From positions 1 to 29,711 of the forward strand of contig DASWTL010000247.1 of NCBI GenBank assembly GCA_036402155.1: 29,711 nucleotides of DNA. Reading direction: 5' to 3'. Shown in pieces: positions 8,201 through 15,830 of this stretch (its first letter is position 1; each line of letters begins with the position of its first letter). Position numbers and translations under genes: made by a program. The notes under the pieces were generated by a model, which worked only from the letters and a program-made list of their open reading frames with translations, did no database searches and had not been told where the DNA came from. Source of the DNA: DASWTL01 sp036402155 (GTDB lineage Bacteria; Bacteroidota; Bacteroidia; Sphingobacteriales; Sphingobacteriaceae).

Positions 8201-8439
8201 CAGAATTAAGCGGCGTATGGTTAAGTAATGCTGCCTTTTTTCGGATGAAAACAATTCAGTTAGGATACCGGATACCAGATATGGGTAAAAGTATTAAAAA
8301 TATAAGAGTGTATATTAATGCACAGGATGCTTTGACCTTTACGAATTGGGAAGGACTTGAACCCGAAAGAAATGGAGGGAATGGAAGCTATCCACGAATG
8401 GCAACTTATAGTTTTGGTATAAAAGCAACAGTTTTATAA
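5227..8439 (+). CDS. SusC/RagA-family TonB-linked outer membrane transporter with STN domain
   Basis: A 1070-residue outer-membrane beta-barrel that, with SusD, takes up oligosaccharides or other large nutrients using TonB energy. In order: a long N-region with signal sequence (MKLTALLLTVACLKLSAEGYSQ after 22 residues), an STN signalling domain (about 45-120), a carboxypeptidase-regulatory-like domain (about 128-200, ITGKVVDEKGEPLAGVSVLIKG), the TonB-box region (LEEVVVVGY), the plug (about 215-330, with SIRGIS, PLVIVDGME and GSRGANGVI), and the barrel ending in FGIKATVL. The STN domain fits control through the FecR protein just upstream. ATG 5227 gives the long N-region usual for this subgroup; ATG 5293 (residue 23) is the alternative. 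susD follows after 16 bases. Substrate is unknown. Confidence 0.96.
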   Translation: MHFNLCDKACISKALSFKVFLVMKLTALLLTVACLKLSAEGYSQDISLSGNNMSLEKVFSAIEQQSGYFFLYKYNELKHADQVSLHLKNVPLKQALDRAFRGQPFMYSIEDKTIIVSKKRRLMLPVDITGKVVDEKGEPLAGVSVLIKGSNIGTSTNAQGIYEITTNGEVTLIFSLMGFTNVEIPTAGKSRIDVTLREKSLDLEEVVVVGYNQVERRHIASSIAQMDMEEVKTRPIFKLQDAFSGTIPGATLMKGSNLPGSVPGTISIRGISTLQDSEPLVIVDGMEQSLTDIDPNQIKSISVLKDAASASMYGSRGANGVIIIETERGTTGQFKVNLHSWGAVNNPIDLPNFVNSADYMRLNNEARSMQNQSRLFTESQIDSASRGLYTNTNWLDAVMQQRSYSHNTTASISGGGGVGSFNLMLGYITENGLNTYEGTEKFSARFNTNINIADKFVLLADFYAHRLQVDRLYANDDGHGLYQIAWRMNPAQSVYYNSELPEHYFLHNNLNPVASISRGGIYNAMHDRSTINLRPRYYINKNLSLNGNVSYMVNKSANKHKRETFKFFDGDGKPVTTWDNSVGAEQGTSVSQLTARTTVDYERNLRKSKDKIYLIAGSEIMNYTYTDYREISKASFFGKVNYSFDNRFLLEGTVRSDGSSKFAPGYRWGLFPSGAIAWNLHNENFMSPITESGAINNLKLRVSYGLIGNENVAPYLWQEDVNEWGWTMRVPNPTFSWEKQKQGNLGLDLTALKNRLNFTAEVYKKHSYDLIYSNFPVPPLTGSNSLESSVNIGEVENSGWELSASWKDKAGDFSYSVGGMLFDNKNKVLKAGYEAGDTLIFKGNSDKIWYKGTAIDNFYGYQSNGYFQNQAEVDATAAKLPNTLPGDIRYIDQNSDGIINDEDRVYLGDPFPHLNYGINVGLNFKRWDLTLLGQGVGKRTGRLNGQEGYPVLMDGTNNSLGAPRQEYADNRWTPESPNSRFPRVWTGNSSNAELSGVWLSNAAFFRMKTIQLGYRIPDMGKSIKNIRVYINAQDALTFTNWEGLEPERNGGNGSYPRMATYSFGIKATVL

Positions 8440-8455
8440 GATTAAATAACAGAAA

Positions 8456-10057
8456 ATGAGAAAGTTAAAGATATATTTTATTGCTGTATTAATTCTGGGG
8501 CTGACCGGATGCGAAAAGTTTCTTGATAAAAAAGACCCGACTTCCACATCTTTTGTTGAGTTTTTTAATGATGAAGAAGATTTGCGCCGTGTAACTTACA
8601 GTACTTATTATGATGTATTTACACATCATACCAATCGCAGAACACTTTTCTACATGCTGGATGGCAGAAGTGATAATGGTTATGCACGCGTAGAAGGTGA
8701 CCATCATCAAATAATGGCAAACGGTAATTTTAACAGCAACTCACGGGCTGCTGAATATTATTATACAATACATTTGAAACATATAGGAAGGTTAAATACC
8801 TATATAGCCAGTATCAATGAGCCTTATGTAGAAAATGAAGCAATCCGTACGCGTTATGAAAACATATTGAAAGCTTTAAGGGTATGGCATTACTTTCGGC
8901 TAACATTCCATTGGGGAGATGTACCGTTCTACCTGGAGCCTGCAGATTTAAATGATGCATTGCAGCCGCCCACACCAAAGGAAAAAATATTGGACGTTAT
9001 ATTTCCAATGGCGGAAGAAATTGCCAATAAACTGCCGCAGAATGAATATGTAACAAACAGGTACATGTTCAACCAGTATTCGTTTAAAGCATTAATTATG
9101 CGTTATGCCTTATTTAATGGGCGTTATGAATTAGCAGCAAGGCTGGCTAAAGAAATAATGGACAGCAAGAGGTACACTTTGTATCCTAAGTATGGGGATA
9201 TGTTTCAATATGAAGGGGCTGCAGCTAATAAAGAATTTATCATCCGCATGAATGTTGAAAGCCACAGTGGTAGCAACAACTATTCTTTCAGGGACTTAGG
9301 GCCGCAGTTCAGAACCGGTGCCGGCCAGTCGTACATGGTTCCGTTAAAATCTCTGGTAGATTCATATTGGACTTTGCAGGGACGGCCTATCGACAACTGT
9401 CCGCTGCATACAAAGGAAGAATATGAATTGAATCCGAAATTAAACCGCGACCCGCGTTACTCAGCCAGCATTATGGGCAATGGTGATATTTTTTATGGCG
9501 AAACTATAAATATTTATAATCAGAACAGTCCGATGTTCTACGAAAAACAGCGGGCCAGTAAATCGGGCTATTGGTTTAAAAAGTTTGTTTCTGAAAAGGA
9601 TGCATTCCGTAACGGAAACCTTGAGTTCCCGTTGCTGCGCTATGCAGAAGTGCTGCTTACCTATGCAGAAGCAAAAGTACAGCTGGGGGATGTTGACGCA
9701 TTAGCAAAAAGCTGCATAAACCAGGTTCGCCAGCGTGCAGGTCTGGATATGACTGAAGCTAATGTAACCCTGCCAAAATACAGTGCGTACACAAAGGCTC
9801 AGTGGATGGATTTGTTACAAAATGAAAGACGGATAGAGTTTGCGGCTGAAGGCCTTCGTTATTACGATATTATCCGCTGGAAGATTGCAGAAGAAGTGTT
9901 GAATCAGCCTGCTTTGGGCCATACCAGAAAAATAAATGGAAAATTAGTTTCCTTGAAAATTGAAGACCGCTCCTTTTTACCACACCATTATTTGTGGCCA
10001 TTCCACGAAAGCTCATTAAAAGTAGAACCTGCTTTAGAACAAAATCCGGGATACTAA
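8456..10057 (+). CDS. SusD/RagB-family nutrient-binding outer membrane lipoprotein
   Basis: A 533-residue surface lipoprotein that forms the lid of the SusC channel and binds the substrate. The signal peptide ends in the lipobox LTGC (Cys19), followed by EKFLDKKDPTS, the typical SusD start. TPR-like helical content and the C-terminal SusD signature are visible (FPLLRYAEVLLTYAEAK, then NEERIEF-like NERRIEFAAEGLRYYDIIRWK), ending with the usual WPFHESSLKVEPALEQNPGY. It is the last gene of the unit, followed after about 15 bases by a strong terminator. No glycoside hydrolase, lyase, sulfatase or peptidase is in the operon, so the sequence does not indicate the nutrient. Confidence 0.96.
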   Translation: MRKLKIYFIAVLILGLTGCEKFLDKKDPTSTSFVEFFNDEEDLRRVTYSTYYDVFTHHTNRRTLFYMLDGRSDNGYARVEGDHHQIMANGNFNSNSRAAEYYYTIHLKHIGRLNTYIASINEPYVENEAIRTRYENILKALRVWHYFRLTFHWGDVPFYLEPADLNDALQPPTPKEKILDVIFPMAEEIANKLPQNEYVTNRYMFNQYSFKALIMRYALFNGRYELAARLAKEIMDSKRYTLYPKYGDMFQYEGAAANKEFIIRMNVESHSGSNNYSFRDLGPQFRTGAGQSYMVPLKSLVDSYWTLQGRPIDNCPLHTKEEYELNPKLNRDPRYSASIMGNGDIFYGETINIYNQNSPMFYEKQRASKSGYWFKKFVSEKDAFRNGNLEFPLLRYAEVLLTYAEAKVQLGDVDALAKSCINQVRQRAGLDMTEANVTLPKYSAYTKAQWMDLLQNERRIEFAAEGLRYYDIIRWKIAEEVLNQPALGHTRKINGKLVSLKIEDRSFLPHHYLWPFHESSLKVEPALEQNPGY

Positions 10058-10071
10058 TGCGTGTATAAAAT

Positions 10072-10111
10072 AATAATAAGAGGCTGTTTTGTAGAACAGC
10101 CTCTTATTATT
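10072..10111. terminator. Bidirectional intrinsic terminator after susD
   Basis: A perfect 17-bp stem (10072-10088 with 10095-10111; arm AATAATAAGAGGCTGTT) with the 6-base loop TTGTAG. It lies between the stop of susD (plus) and the end of the convergent lipoprotein gene (minus). Its AT-rich outer arms provide T-rich ends on both strands, so it should serve both genes. Confidence 0.9.
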
Positions 10112-10130
10112 TCATTACCAAAACGTAATA

Positions 10131-10595
10131 TTAATTTTTACATTTAACCTTTGTATACTTCATTGTATATCCAGATGCCTCACTCGTATACTGTCTCCCG
10201 GTCTTCGGATCAACGCTCAGGTTCTTCTGAAGCAGATGCTCTCCATCCAGTTTAAACTCCACGCTGATGGAATCAGTTACCCCTTCCTGCATATATCTCC
10301 AAACTGCTTTTATTAAATCTCCATTCCGGCTTCCGCTGATTGAGCCTTTCCTTGAATCTTTTTCATATGGCATATGATTAAACTCTCCGGATACTGAACT
10401 GCCGTTCATGATTAACTTCAGGTATGTGGTATCCTGATTAGCGGTTCCTTCAAGCTTTTGAAAGCAAAGTTGGGCCGTGTCGGTAGCTGCTTCAGCATTA
10501 AGTACGGTACTGTCTTCTGAACGTGCTTTATTCACATTTGTCGTGCAGCTGCTTAAAATCATCATGCTAAAAAATATGATCAGTAAATTCTTCAT
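10131..10595 (-). CDS. Small lipoprotein of unknown function
   Basis: A 154-residue product with a lipoprotein signal peptide (MKNLLIIFFSMMILSSC, Cys17), so it is anchored in the envelope. After a disordered linker (about 18-40) comes a compact domain with alternating beta strands (TTYLKLIMNGSSVSGEFNHMP ... KGSISGSRNGDLIKAVWRYM), ending in the basic tail KYTKVKCKN. The pattern resembles small beta-barrel lipoproteins seen singly in Sphingobacteriia, but no named domain is recognised. An upstream in-frame ATG at 10640 exists, but the start at 10595 places the signal peptide correctly. It is convergent with susD and shares the terminator at 10072-10111. It is divergent from the methyltransferase gene. 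Confidence 0.75.
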   Translation of the reverse strand: MKNLLIIFFSMMILSSCTTNVNKARSEDSTVLNAEAATDTAQLCFQKLEGTANQDTTYLKLIMNGSSVSGEFNHMPYEKDSRKGSISGSRNGDLIKAVWRYMQEGVTDSISVEFKLDGEHLLQKNLSVDPKTGRQYTSEASGYTMKYTKVKCKN

Positions 10596-10670
10596 ATCAA
10601 AATGTTTAGGGATAAAACAACTTTCCGCAGAAAAGTTCATAACTTACTTGTGGAAAATAATTTGTGTGTT

Positions 10671-11444
10671 ATGAAAGATAACTTTTCCATTCAATCACAC
10701 CATTATGTTAAGTTTCGACCTTGTTATCCCATCGGTCTCTATTCATTTTTGCTTTCTCTGATTAAAAATAAACAAACAGCCTGGGATTGTGGAACAGGGA
10801 ATGGCCAGATAGCCAAGGAATTATCTAAATATTTCGATCGGGTTTATGCAACTGATATCAGTAAGGCACAGCTTGATAACGCTTTTAAGGCTGATAATAT
10901 ATTTTATAAGAGGGAATGCGCGGAGACCACTGACTTCCCGGATTGTGTTTTTGATCTGGTAACAGTTGGACAGGCCATACACTGGTTTGATTTTGACTCT
11001 TTTTACAGTGAGGTAAAACGGACGCTAAAGCCCGGCGGGGTTCTTGCAGTTATTGGATATGGTTTGATGACGGCCGATGCAAGTACAAATGAAATTATCA
11101 ACCGGCTGCACCATGATATAGTTGGTCCGTTTTGGGATGAGGAAAGGAAATATATTGACGAGGAGTATCAGACCATTCCATTTCCATTTAAAGAAATTAA
11201 AGCCCCTGTTTTTAAAAATGAATTTGATTGGACCTTTGAACAGCTGATCGGTTACCTGAACACATGGTCGGCTGTTCAGCATTATATTAGATCAAAGGGG
11301 CAAAATCCAATTGATCTTGTTTATGAAGATCTTCAGGAATCCTGGCAGTACAATCCAAATAAAACAGTGGTTTTTCCTATTCTTTTGAAAGTTGGAACAA
11401 CTGGTACTATTGAAAACCGTTACAATCAGCAGAGGGCTTGTTAA
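10671..11444 (+). CDS. Class I SAM-dependent methyltransferase
   Basis: A 257-residue cytosolic methyltransferase of the UbiE/Methyltransf_11 type. Visible elements are SAM-binding motif I (WDCGTGNGQIAKEL, about 36-49), the acidic motif II (VYATDIS), the post-I region (AETTDFPDCVFDLVTVGQAIHWFD, where IHWFD is characteristic of this family), and motif III (LKPGGVLAVIGYG). The substrate cannot be told. ATG 10671 gives the family N-terminus (MKDNFSIQSHHYVKFRPCYP); the upstream in-frame start at 10602 adds unrelated residues. The usual family end (LLKVG) is followed by about 15 extra residues that run 38 bases into the end of the convergent DUF2231 gene. Confidence 0.88.
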   Translation: MKDNFSIQSHHYVKFRPCYPIGLYSFLLSLIKNKQTAWDCGTGNGQIAKELSKYFDRVYATDISKAQLDNAFKADNIFYKRECAETTDFPDCVFDLVTVGQAIHWFDFDSFYSEVKRTLKPGGVLAVIGYGLMTADASTNEIINRLHHDIVGPFWDEERKYIDEEYQTIPFPFKEIKAPVFKNEFDWTFEQLIGYLNTWSAVQHYIRSKGQNPIDLVYEDLQESWQYNPNKTVVFPILLKVGTTGTIENRYNQQRAC

Positions 11445-11904
11445 CACCTGCGCCTTGTTCGTAAACCAGGGAGGCCCCCAGGTGGCTTGTGTATACCAAA
11501 TATCCTAAACCAATAACCATTAAGAAAATGGTTAGATATTGCAACCCATTTCTTAACCAGTTTTTTAAAGAGGTAAAAAGAATCAGCACATAAATAGCAG
11601 CGGCAGATGAGTATAAATATGCAAGTGTATATGCAGCTATTTCATGATCTTTAAGCACAGTGGGATCGCATAAGTTCCTTGCAACAATCCCATCGGCCAG
11701 GGAACCGGTATAAATGCTAACCCATGAACCTATGGTGCCGAGAAGTAATAATATGACACAAAGGTTTTGCATGAATCGCTTTTTTTCCGGACGCAGGAAT
11801 AATGTCACCATGCCAATTACAGTTGCTGTGACCAGCAATGCAATTGGAAAATGCACACTCAGAGGGTGCAAGACCTCTGTCCGTAAAGCGAAATCTTTAT
11901 TCAA
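11407..11904 (-). CDS. DUF2231-family four-helix membrane protein
   Basis: A 165-residue inner-membrane protein with four hydrophobic helices (about 18-38, 47-66, 90-112, 121-140). The N-terminal signature LHPLSVHFPIALL identifies DUF2231. Histidines at 13, 18, 87 and 141 lie near the ends of the helices, which would suit metal or haem binding, but function is unknown. The start is a TTG at 11904, which overlaps the end of the upstream lipoprotein gene by 8 bases and indicates translational coupling; the next Met (residue 32) would delete the signature. The 3' end overlaps the convergent methyltransferase gene by 38 bases. Confidence 0.85.
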   Translation of the reverse strand: MNKDFALRTEVLHPLSVHFPIALLVTATVIGMVTLFLRPEKKRFMQNLCVILLLLGTIGSWVSIYTGSLADGIVARNLCDPTVLKDHEIAAYTLAYLYSSAAAIYVLILFTSLKNWLRNGLQYLTIFLMVIGLGYLVYTSHLGASLVYEQGAGVNKPSADCNGFQ

Positions 11905-12208
11905 GAATTCTCACGGCTTTAGGATCAAGTCTTTGGCCAACTTTTTCAACATCTACCTCTACCTTTTTTCCTTTGGATAATTCATCAAAGGTTACATCAG
12001 AACCGTTTTTTGTTAGAGATGTTGAATCAGTAAAGTAAAGCTCAAGTCTTTTGCCATCTGCGGTTTCCACGTAAATTTCTGATTTATCAGCTTCAACTTT
12101 ATCAACAGTACCCTGGTATGTACCTGATTCTACAACATCTGTTTTCTGCCCGCATGAAAACATAAAGACTAACGCAGAGATCATTACAACAAATTTCAAT
12201 TTTTTCAT
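11897..12208 (-). CDS. Small lipoprotein with DUF5666-like beta domain
   Basis: A 103-residue lipoprotein with signal peptide and lipobox (LVFMFSC, Cys19). The mature part has the pattern of small OB/DUF5666-like domains: YQGTVDKVEADKSEIYVET, then a threshold phrase FTDSTSLTKNG, then LSKGKKVEVDVEKV and AVRILE at the end. It should sit in the periplasm or at a membrane surface. It overlaps the DUF2231 gene by 8 bases, so the two products are made together and probably work in the same envelope process, which is not known. The domain assignment is by pattern only. Confidence 0.75.
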   Translation of the reverse strand: MKKLKFVVMISALVFMFSCGQKTDVVESGTYQGTVDKVEADKSEIYVETADGKRLELYFTDSTSLTKNGSDVTFDELSKGKKVEVDVEKVGQRLDPKAVRILE

Positions 12209-12321
12209 CTTGGTTTTATTAATGGATTGAATTTTAAGAACAATTGTAAAAGGATTTAGTTAGCGCAATGCTTAAATTTTTCTCTTATATAATGGCCCTT
12301 ATTACATAATCATTAAATTAA

Positions 12322-13506
12322 TTATGCAGGCTTTAATTTTCTTGAATATTTTCTCAGGCTTTTAAGTATAAAGAATCCTGTAATTCCGGAAATAACGGAG
12401 CCTGTTAGTATCGAGAACTTGGCTTCTGCAGTTAGCTCGGGATTGCTGAATGACAGGAGTGAAATAAATAGAGACATCGTAAAACCTATTCCTGCAAGAA
12501 ATCCAACCCCGATGATATGTTTCCAGGTAGAGCGTGATGGCAAGGTGCTAAACCGCAGTTTTACTGAAATCCATGCAAAAATGGTAATGCCTATTGGTTT
12601 ACCTAAAAATAGTCCTGCAATTATTCCAATTCCCAACGGGCTGTATAATCCATCGATCATGGTGCTTTCAAACCTGATGTTAGTGTTAGCCAATGCAAAA
12701 AGCGGCATGATCAGGTAATTGACAGGTGAAACAAGGCCATGTTCGAGTTTCTCAAGTGGTGAGATCTCTTTTACAGGGTTGGTTGGGATAGTAAAGGCCA
12801 GTAAGACACCTGCAATAGTTGCATGAATTCCGGAATGATGGACAAAATACCAAAGAAATATACCTGGAATGATATAAAAGACTAGTTTTTTAACCCCGAA
12901 GTAATTGAGCAGGATAAGGAATACAAAGATACCGCCGGCATAAAGTAGCTGGTCGAGGTGAAGCTCCTTAGTATAAAACAAGGCTATGATCATAATAGCC
13001 CCCAAATCATCCACTATAGCCAGGGCTGCTAGAAAAATTTTAAGAGAAGAAGGTATCTTCTTACCCAGCATTGAAATTATAGCCAAAGCAAATGCGATAT
13101 CGGTTGCCATTGGGATACCCCAGCCATCTGCCGTTCTTAAGCCATCATTGAAAAAGGCATAAATAAGGGCAGGCACAAGCATACCTCCAAGGGCAGCAAA
13201 TATTGGCATTGCAGCCCGCTTGGGTGATGATAATTCGCCTTCCAGCATTTCGCGTTTAATTTCCAAACCAACCAGGAGGAAAAATATCGCCATAAGACCA
13301 TCGTTAATCCACAAGGCAATAGGATATAAAAGCTGGATGCCCGAAGATTCAAATCCCAGTTCTTTCTTAAGCAGGTTTTCAAATGGCTGGCCAAGTGCCG
13401 AGTTTGCAATAATTAAAGAAAGTATTACGCAAAAAAGCAGTATTACCCCTCCAATTTTTTCGGATTTGAAAAAATGTTTAAAAATTTGAAAATTAATTCT
13501 CTGCAT
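12322..13506 (-). CDS. nhaA: Na+/H+ antiporter NhaA
   Basis: Exchanges external protons for internal sodium (or lithium) and so controls pH and salt; inner membrane. At 394 residues with about 12 hydrophobic segments it is of standard length. The functional aspartates are present: Asp136 in PMATDIAFALAI and the ion-binding pair Asp166-Asp167 in ALAIVDDLGAI, matching Asp133 and Asp163/164 of the E. coli protein. Other family text includes FFLLVGLEIKREMLEGEL and GFLAGIGFTMSLFISLL. It lies 33 bases downstream of the YrdC-like gene on the same strand, so the two may share a transcript. Confidence 0.96.
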   Translation of the reverse strand: MQRINFQIFKHFFKSEKIGGVILLFCVILSLIIANSALGQPFENLLKKELGFESSGIQLLYPIALWINDGLMAIFFLLVGLEIKREMLEGELSSPKRAAMPIFAALGGMLVPALIYAFFNDGLRTADGWGIPMATDIAFALAIISMLGKKIPSSLKIFLAALAIVDDLGAIMIIALFYTKELHLDQLLYAGGIFVFLILLNYFGVKKLVFYIIPGIFLWYFVHHSGIHATIAGVLLAFTIPTNPVKEISPLEKLEHGLVSPVNYLIMPLFALANTNIRFESTMIDGLYSPLGIGIIAGLFLGKPIGITIFAWISVKLRFSTLPSRSTWKHIIGVGFLAGIGFTMSLFISLLSFSNPELTAEAKFSILTGSVISGITGFFILKSLRKYSRKLKPA

Positions 13507-13539
13507 AGCGGCGAAAATACGAAAATCTGGCTTTGCAGG

Positions 13540-14160
13540 CTATAATAGATCTTCAAAAGCGCCTTTTCCGACTCTAATGATCTCAAAATCAGGGCTTGTA
13601 CAGTCAACTACTGTAGAGGGTTCATTATCACCATAGCCCCCATCAATAACCAGGTCTACCAGATCCTGGTATTTCTCATGAATTAATTCCGGGTCTGTAG
13701 AATATTCAATAATGTCATCATCATCATGGATGGAGGTGGATACAATGGGGTTACCTAGAACATGTACTATTTCGCGGGCTATATTATTATCGGGCACACG
13801 GATCCCAACCGTTTTTTTGTTAGAACTTAGTAGTTTGGGAACGTTGTTATTAGCGTTGAATATAAATGTAAAGGCGCCGGGCAATGCCTTTTTCAGCATT
13901 CTGAAGGTTGAATTGTCAATAGGTTTGATATAATCAGATATATGGCTCAGATCATAACAGATAAACGATAGGTTGGCTTTTTCAGGTTTAATGCCTTTAA
14001 TACGGCAAACTTTTTCAATCGCCTTTTGATTGGTTATATCACATCCCAGTCCATAAACAGTATCAGTAGGATAGATAATGACACCACCCTTTTTAAGTAC
14101 TTCTACTACCTGTTCAATAGCCTTAGGATTTGGGTTCTCAGGATAAATACGAATAAGCAT
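13540..14160 (-). CDS. YrdC/Sua5/YciO-family protein (L-threonylcarbamoyladenylate synthase-like)
   Basis: A 206-residue YrdC-domain protein. The family makes threonylcarbamoyl-AMP from threonine, bicarbonate and ATP for t6A modification of tRNA; the short form here, without a Sua5 domain, and text such as YPTDTVYGLGCDI, KPEKANLSFICYDLSHISDY, LPGAFTFIF and VGIRVPDN look closest to the YciO branch, whose role is less certain. ATG 14160 is chosen over the in-frame ATG 14169 because an exact -7 promoter element occupies 14167-14174, so transcription would begin too late for the longer form. Likely co-transcribed with nhaA. Divergent from the VOC gene. Confidence 0.88.
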   Translation of the reverse strand: MLIRIYPENPNPKAIEQVVEVLKKGGVIIYPTDTVYGLGCDITNQKAIEKVCRIKGIKPEKANLSFICYDLSHISDYIKPIDNSTFRMLKKALPGAFTFIFNANNNVPKLLSSNKKTVGIRVPDNNIAREIVHVLGNPIVSTSIHDDDDIIEYSTDPELIHEKYQDLVDLVIDGGYGDNEPSTVVDCTSPDFEIIRVGKGAFEDLL

Positions 14161-14166
14161 AATATA

Positions 14167-14174
14167 CAAATCTA
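14167..14174 (-). promoter_or_regulatory. Bacteroidota -7 element of the YrdC-like gene
   Basis: The minus strand reads TAGATTTG, an exact TAnnTTTG match ending seven bases before the ATG at 14160. It suggests a leaderless or nearly leaderless message and decides the start codon. No clear -33 box was seen. Confidence 0.5.
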
Positions 14175-14203
14175 AAAAAGCATTCTATTGTTTAGCTTTA
14201 TAT

Positions 14204-14692
14204 ATGGATTATATCGCTCCTTCAGATACCCGCATTGGCCATATTCATTTGAAAGTATCGGATATCGACCGTTCCTTAACCTTTTATCGGGATCTTCTGG
14301 GCTTTGAAATTACGCAGCGTTATGGTACCCAGGCAGTTTTTCTTTCTGCCGGAGGTTACCATCATCATATCGGATTAAATACATGGTACTCCAAAGGTGC
14401 GGCAGCTGCTCCGGTTAGTTCAGCAGGGTTGTTTCATACAGCAATTTTATATCCTACCAGAAAAGATCTGGCCTTCATATTCAAGAGGTTAACTGACGCA
14501 GCATATCCTTTAACCGGAGCTTCTGATCACGGAGTTTCGGAAGCGATCTATTTGAATGATCCTGATAATAATGGCGTGGAACTATATTGGGATAAACCAA
14601 AAGATGAATGGCCTTTTAATGATGAAGGAGAGCTTCAAATGGTTACAGAGCCATTGGATTATCACTCGCTGCTGGCAGAGTTGACGAAATGA
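14204..14692 (+). CDS. VOC-family (glyoxalase/extradiol dioxygenase-like) protein
   Basis: A 162-residue vicinal-oxygen-chelate protein resembling the single-unit part of CatE-type catechol 2,3-dioxygenases. The first beta-alpha-beta-beta-beta unit starts with IGHIHLKVSDIDRSLTFYRDLLGFEI, the second with GLFHTAILYPTRKDLAFIFKRL, and the end has NDPDNNGVELYWDKP. Candidate metal ligands are His13 or His15, the His of LFHTAI, and the Glu of GVELYW. The substrate is unknown. The gene stands alone on plus; only 20 bases separate its stop from the end of the convergent reductase gene, with no visible terminator between them. Confidence 0.88.
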   Translation: MDYIAPSDTRIGHIHLKVSDIDRSLTFYRDLLGFEITQRYGTQAVFLSAGGYHHHIGLNTWYSKGAAAAPVSSAGLFHTAILYPTRKDLAFIFKRLTDAAYPLTGASDHGVSEAIYLNDPDNNGVELYWDKPKDEWPFNDEGELQMVTEPLDYHSLLAELTK

Positions 14693-14712
14693 GAGGAATA
14701 CAGGCGTTTGGT

Positions 14713-15762
14713 TCAGAAAATCAGATATATCTCATCTTCCATTGGATAACCGGTACAAGTTAGTACTAATCCTTCTTTAATCTCACTATCCAGCAAAACC
14801 TCATTGATACTCATATAAACTGAACCCCTGTTGCATTTAGCGACGCAGGTTCCGCATACGCCGCCTTCACAGCTATACGGTGGTTTTAACCCTTGTCGTA
14901 ATGCCGCATCAAGAATGGTTTCTCCTGATTTAACTTCAATAATATGTTCCTTTCCAAAGAGTTTGATCTTTACGTGAGTATCTGGGAAAGCAGGCAAGTG
15001 TTGTTTCCCTGAATGGATTATTTCAGCAATAAAGCTTTCTTTACGGATATTCTCTTTCTTAAAGTGCATTAACCCAAGTGTGAAAATGAGCATGCGCATA
15101 TAAGCAAATGGTCCGCAAATCAGAAACGTGGCGTTTTCTTTTTCAAAAGCCAGGAGATTTTTAACTAGCGCTTCTGCTGTAATATTGCTTAAGCGTCTGC
15201 GTACATGAGTTCGCTGCTCCGGTTCAGAAAAGAAATAATGCACTTTCAATTGCCAGTGTAGTCCGGAAAGCAGGTCTATCTCTTGCTGAAATAAGGTATC
15301 GGCTTCGTTATGGTTACTATAGATAAGATGGATGATGCTCTGAGGTTCTTGTTGAAGCAGATGCCGAATCTGGGGAAGTATCGGTACTATACCACTTCCT
15401 GCGGCAAAACAAAAAATATCTCTTAGAGCCAGTTGTTGCGGATGAAGTGTAAACCGGCCAGCCGGGTAAAGAGAAGTAACAACATCTCTGCTTTGCCAAT
15501 TTTGTAAAATGTATCGCGAAACCGCCCCGTTAACTACTTTTTTAACAGTGATCTTTAAGGGCTCACCGGGTAATGTGAGAATGGAATACGACCTGCGGAC
15601 TTCCTGTTTATCAGTAGTAATAATAAATGTAAGGAACTGTCCGGGAAGAAATTCTATTTTGTTTCCGGACAGTGTTTCAAGTTCATAGGTCTTTGCAACT
15701 GCAGTTTCCCGCTTTACCGATATGATCCGGAGTTTTAAAAGATTGTCATCCTCATCATTCAT
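14713..15762 (-). CDS. PaaE-like ferredoxin-NAD(P)H reductase (FAD, NAD, 2Fe-2S)
   Basis: A 349-residue soluble electron-transfer protein. In order: an FAD-binding domain (about 10-110, with RRSYSILTLPGEPLKITVKK), an NAD(P)-binding domain (about 115-240, with AAGSGIVPILPQIRHLL and LICGPFAYM), and a plant-type 2Fe-2S ferredoxin domain (about 265-349) whose cluster ligands are Cys298, Cys303, Cys306 and Cys336 (CEGGVCGTC ... LTC). This order is that of PaaE/Hmp-type oxygenase reductases. No oxygenase subunits or phenylacetate genes are nearby, so the electron acceptor is unknown. It lies 68 bases downstream of asnS on the same strand. Confidence 0.9.
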   Translation of the reverse strand: MNDEDDNLLKLRIISVKRETAVAKTYELETLSGNKIEFLPGQFLTFIITTDKQEVRRSYSILTLPGEPLKITVKKVVNGAVSRYILQNWQSRDVVTSLYPAGRFTLHPQQLALRDIFCFAAGSGIVPILPQIRHLLQQEPQSIIHLIYSNHNEADTLFQQEIDLLSGLHWQLKVHYFFSEPEQRTHVRRRLSNITAEALVKNLLAFEKENATFLICGPFAYMRMLIFTLGLMHFKKENIRKESFIAEIIHSGKQHLPAFPDTHVKIKLFGKEHIIEVKSGETILDAALRQGLKPPYSCEGGVCGTCVAKCNRGSVYMSINEVLLDSEIKEGLVLTCTGYPMEDEIYLIF

Positions 15763-15830
15763 TAGCTATGAACGTGTATTACAATTCGTTTGTTTAGCAG
15801 CGCAATAGCTTTCAGTTGAAACAGCGTTTC

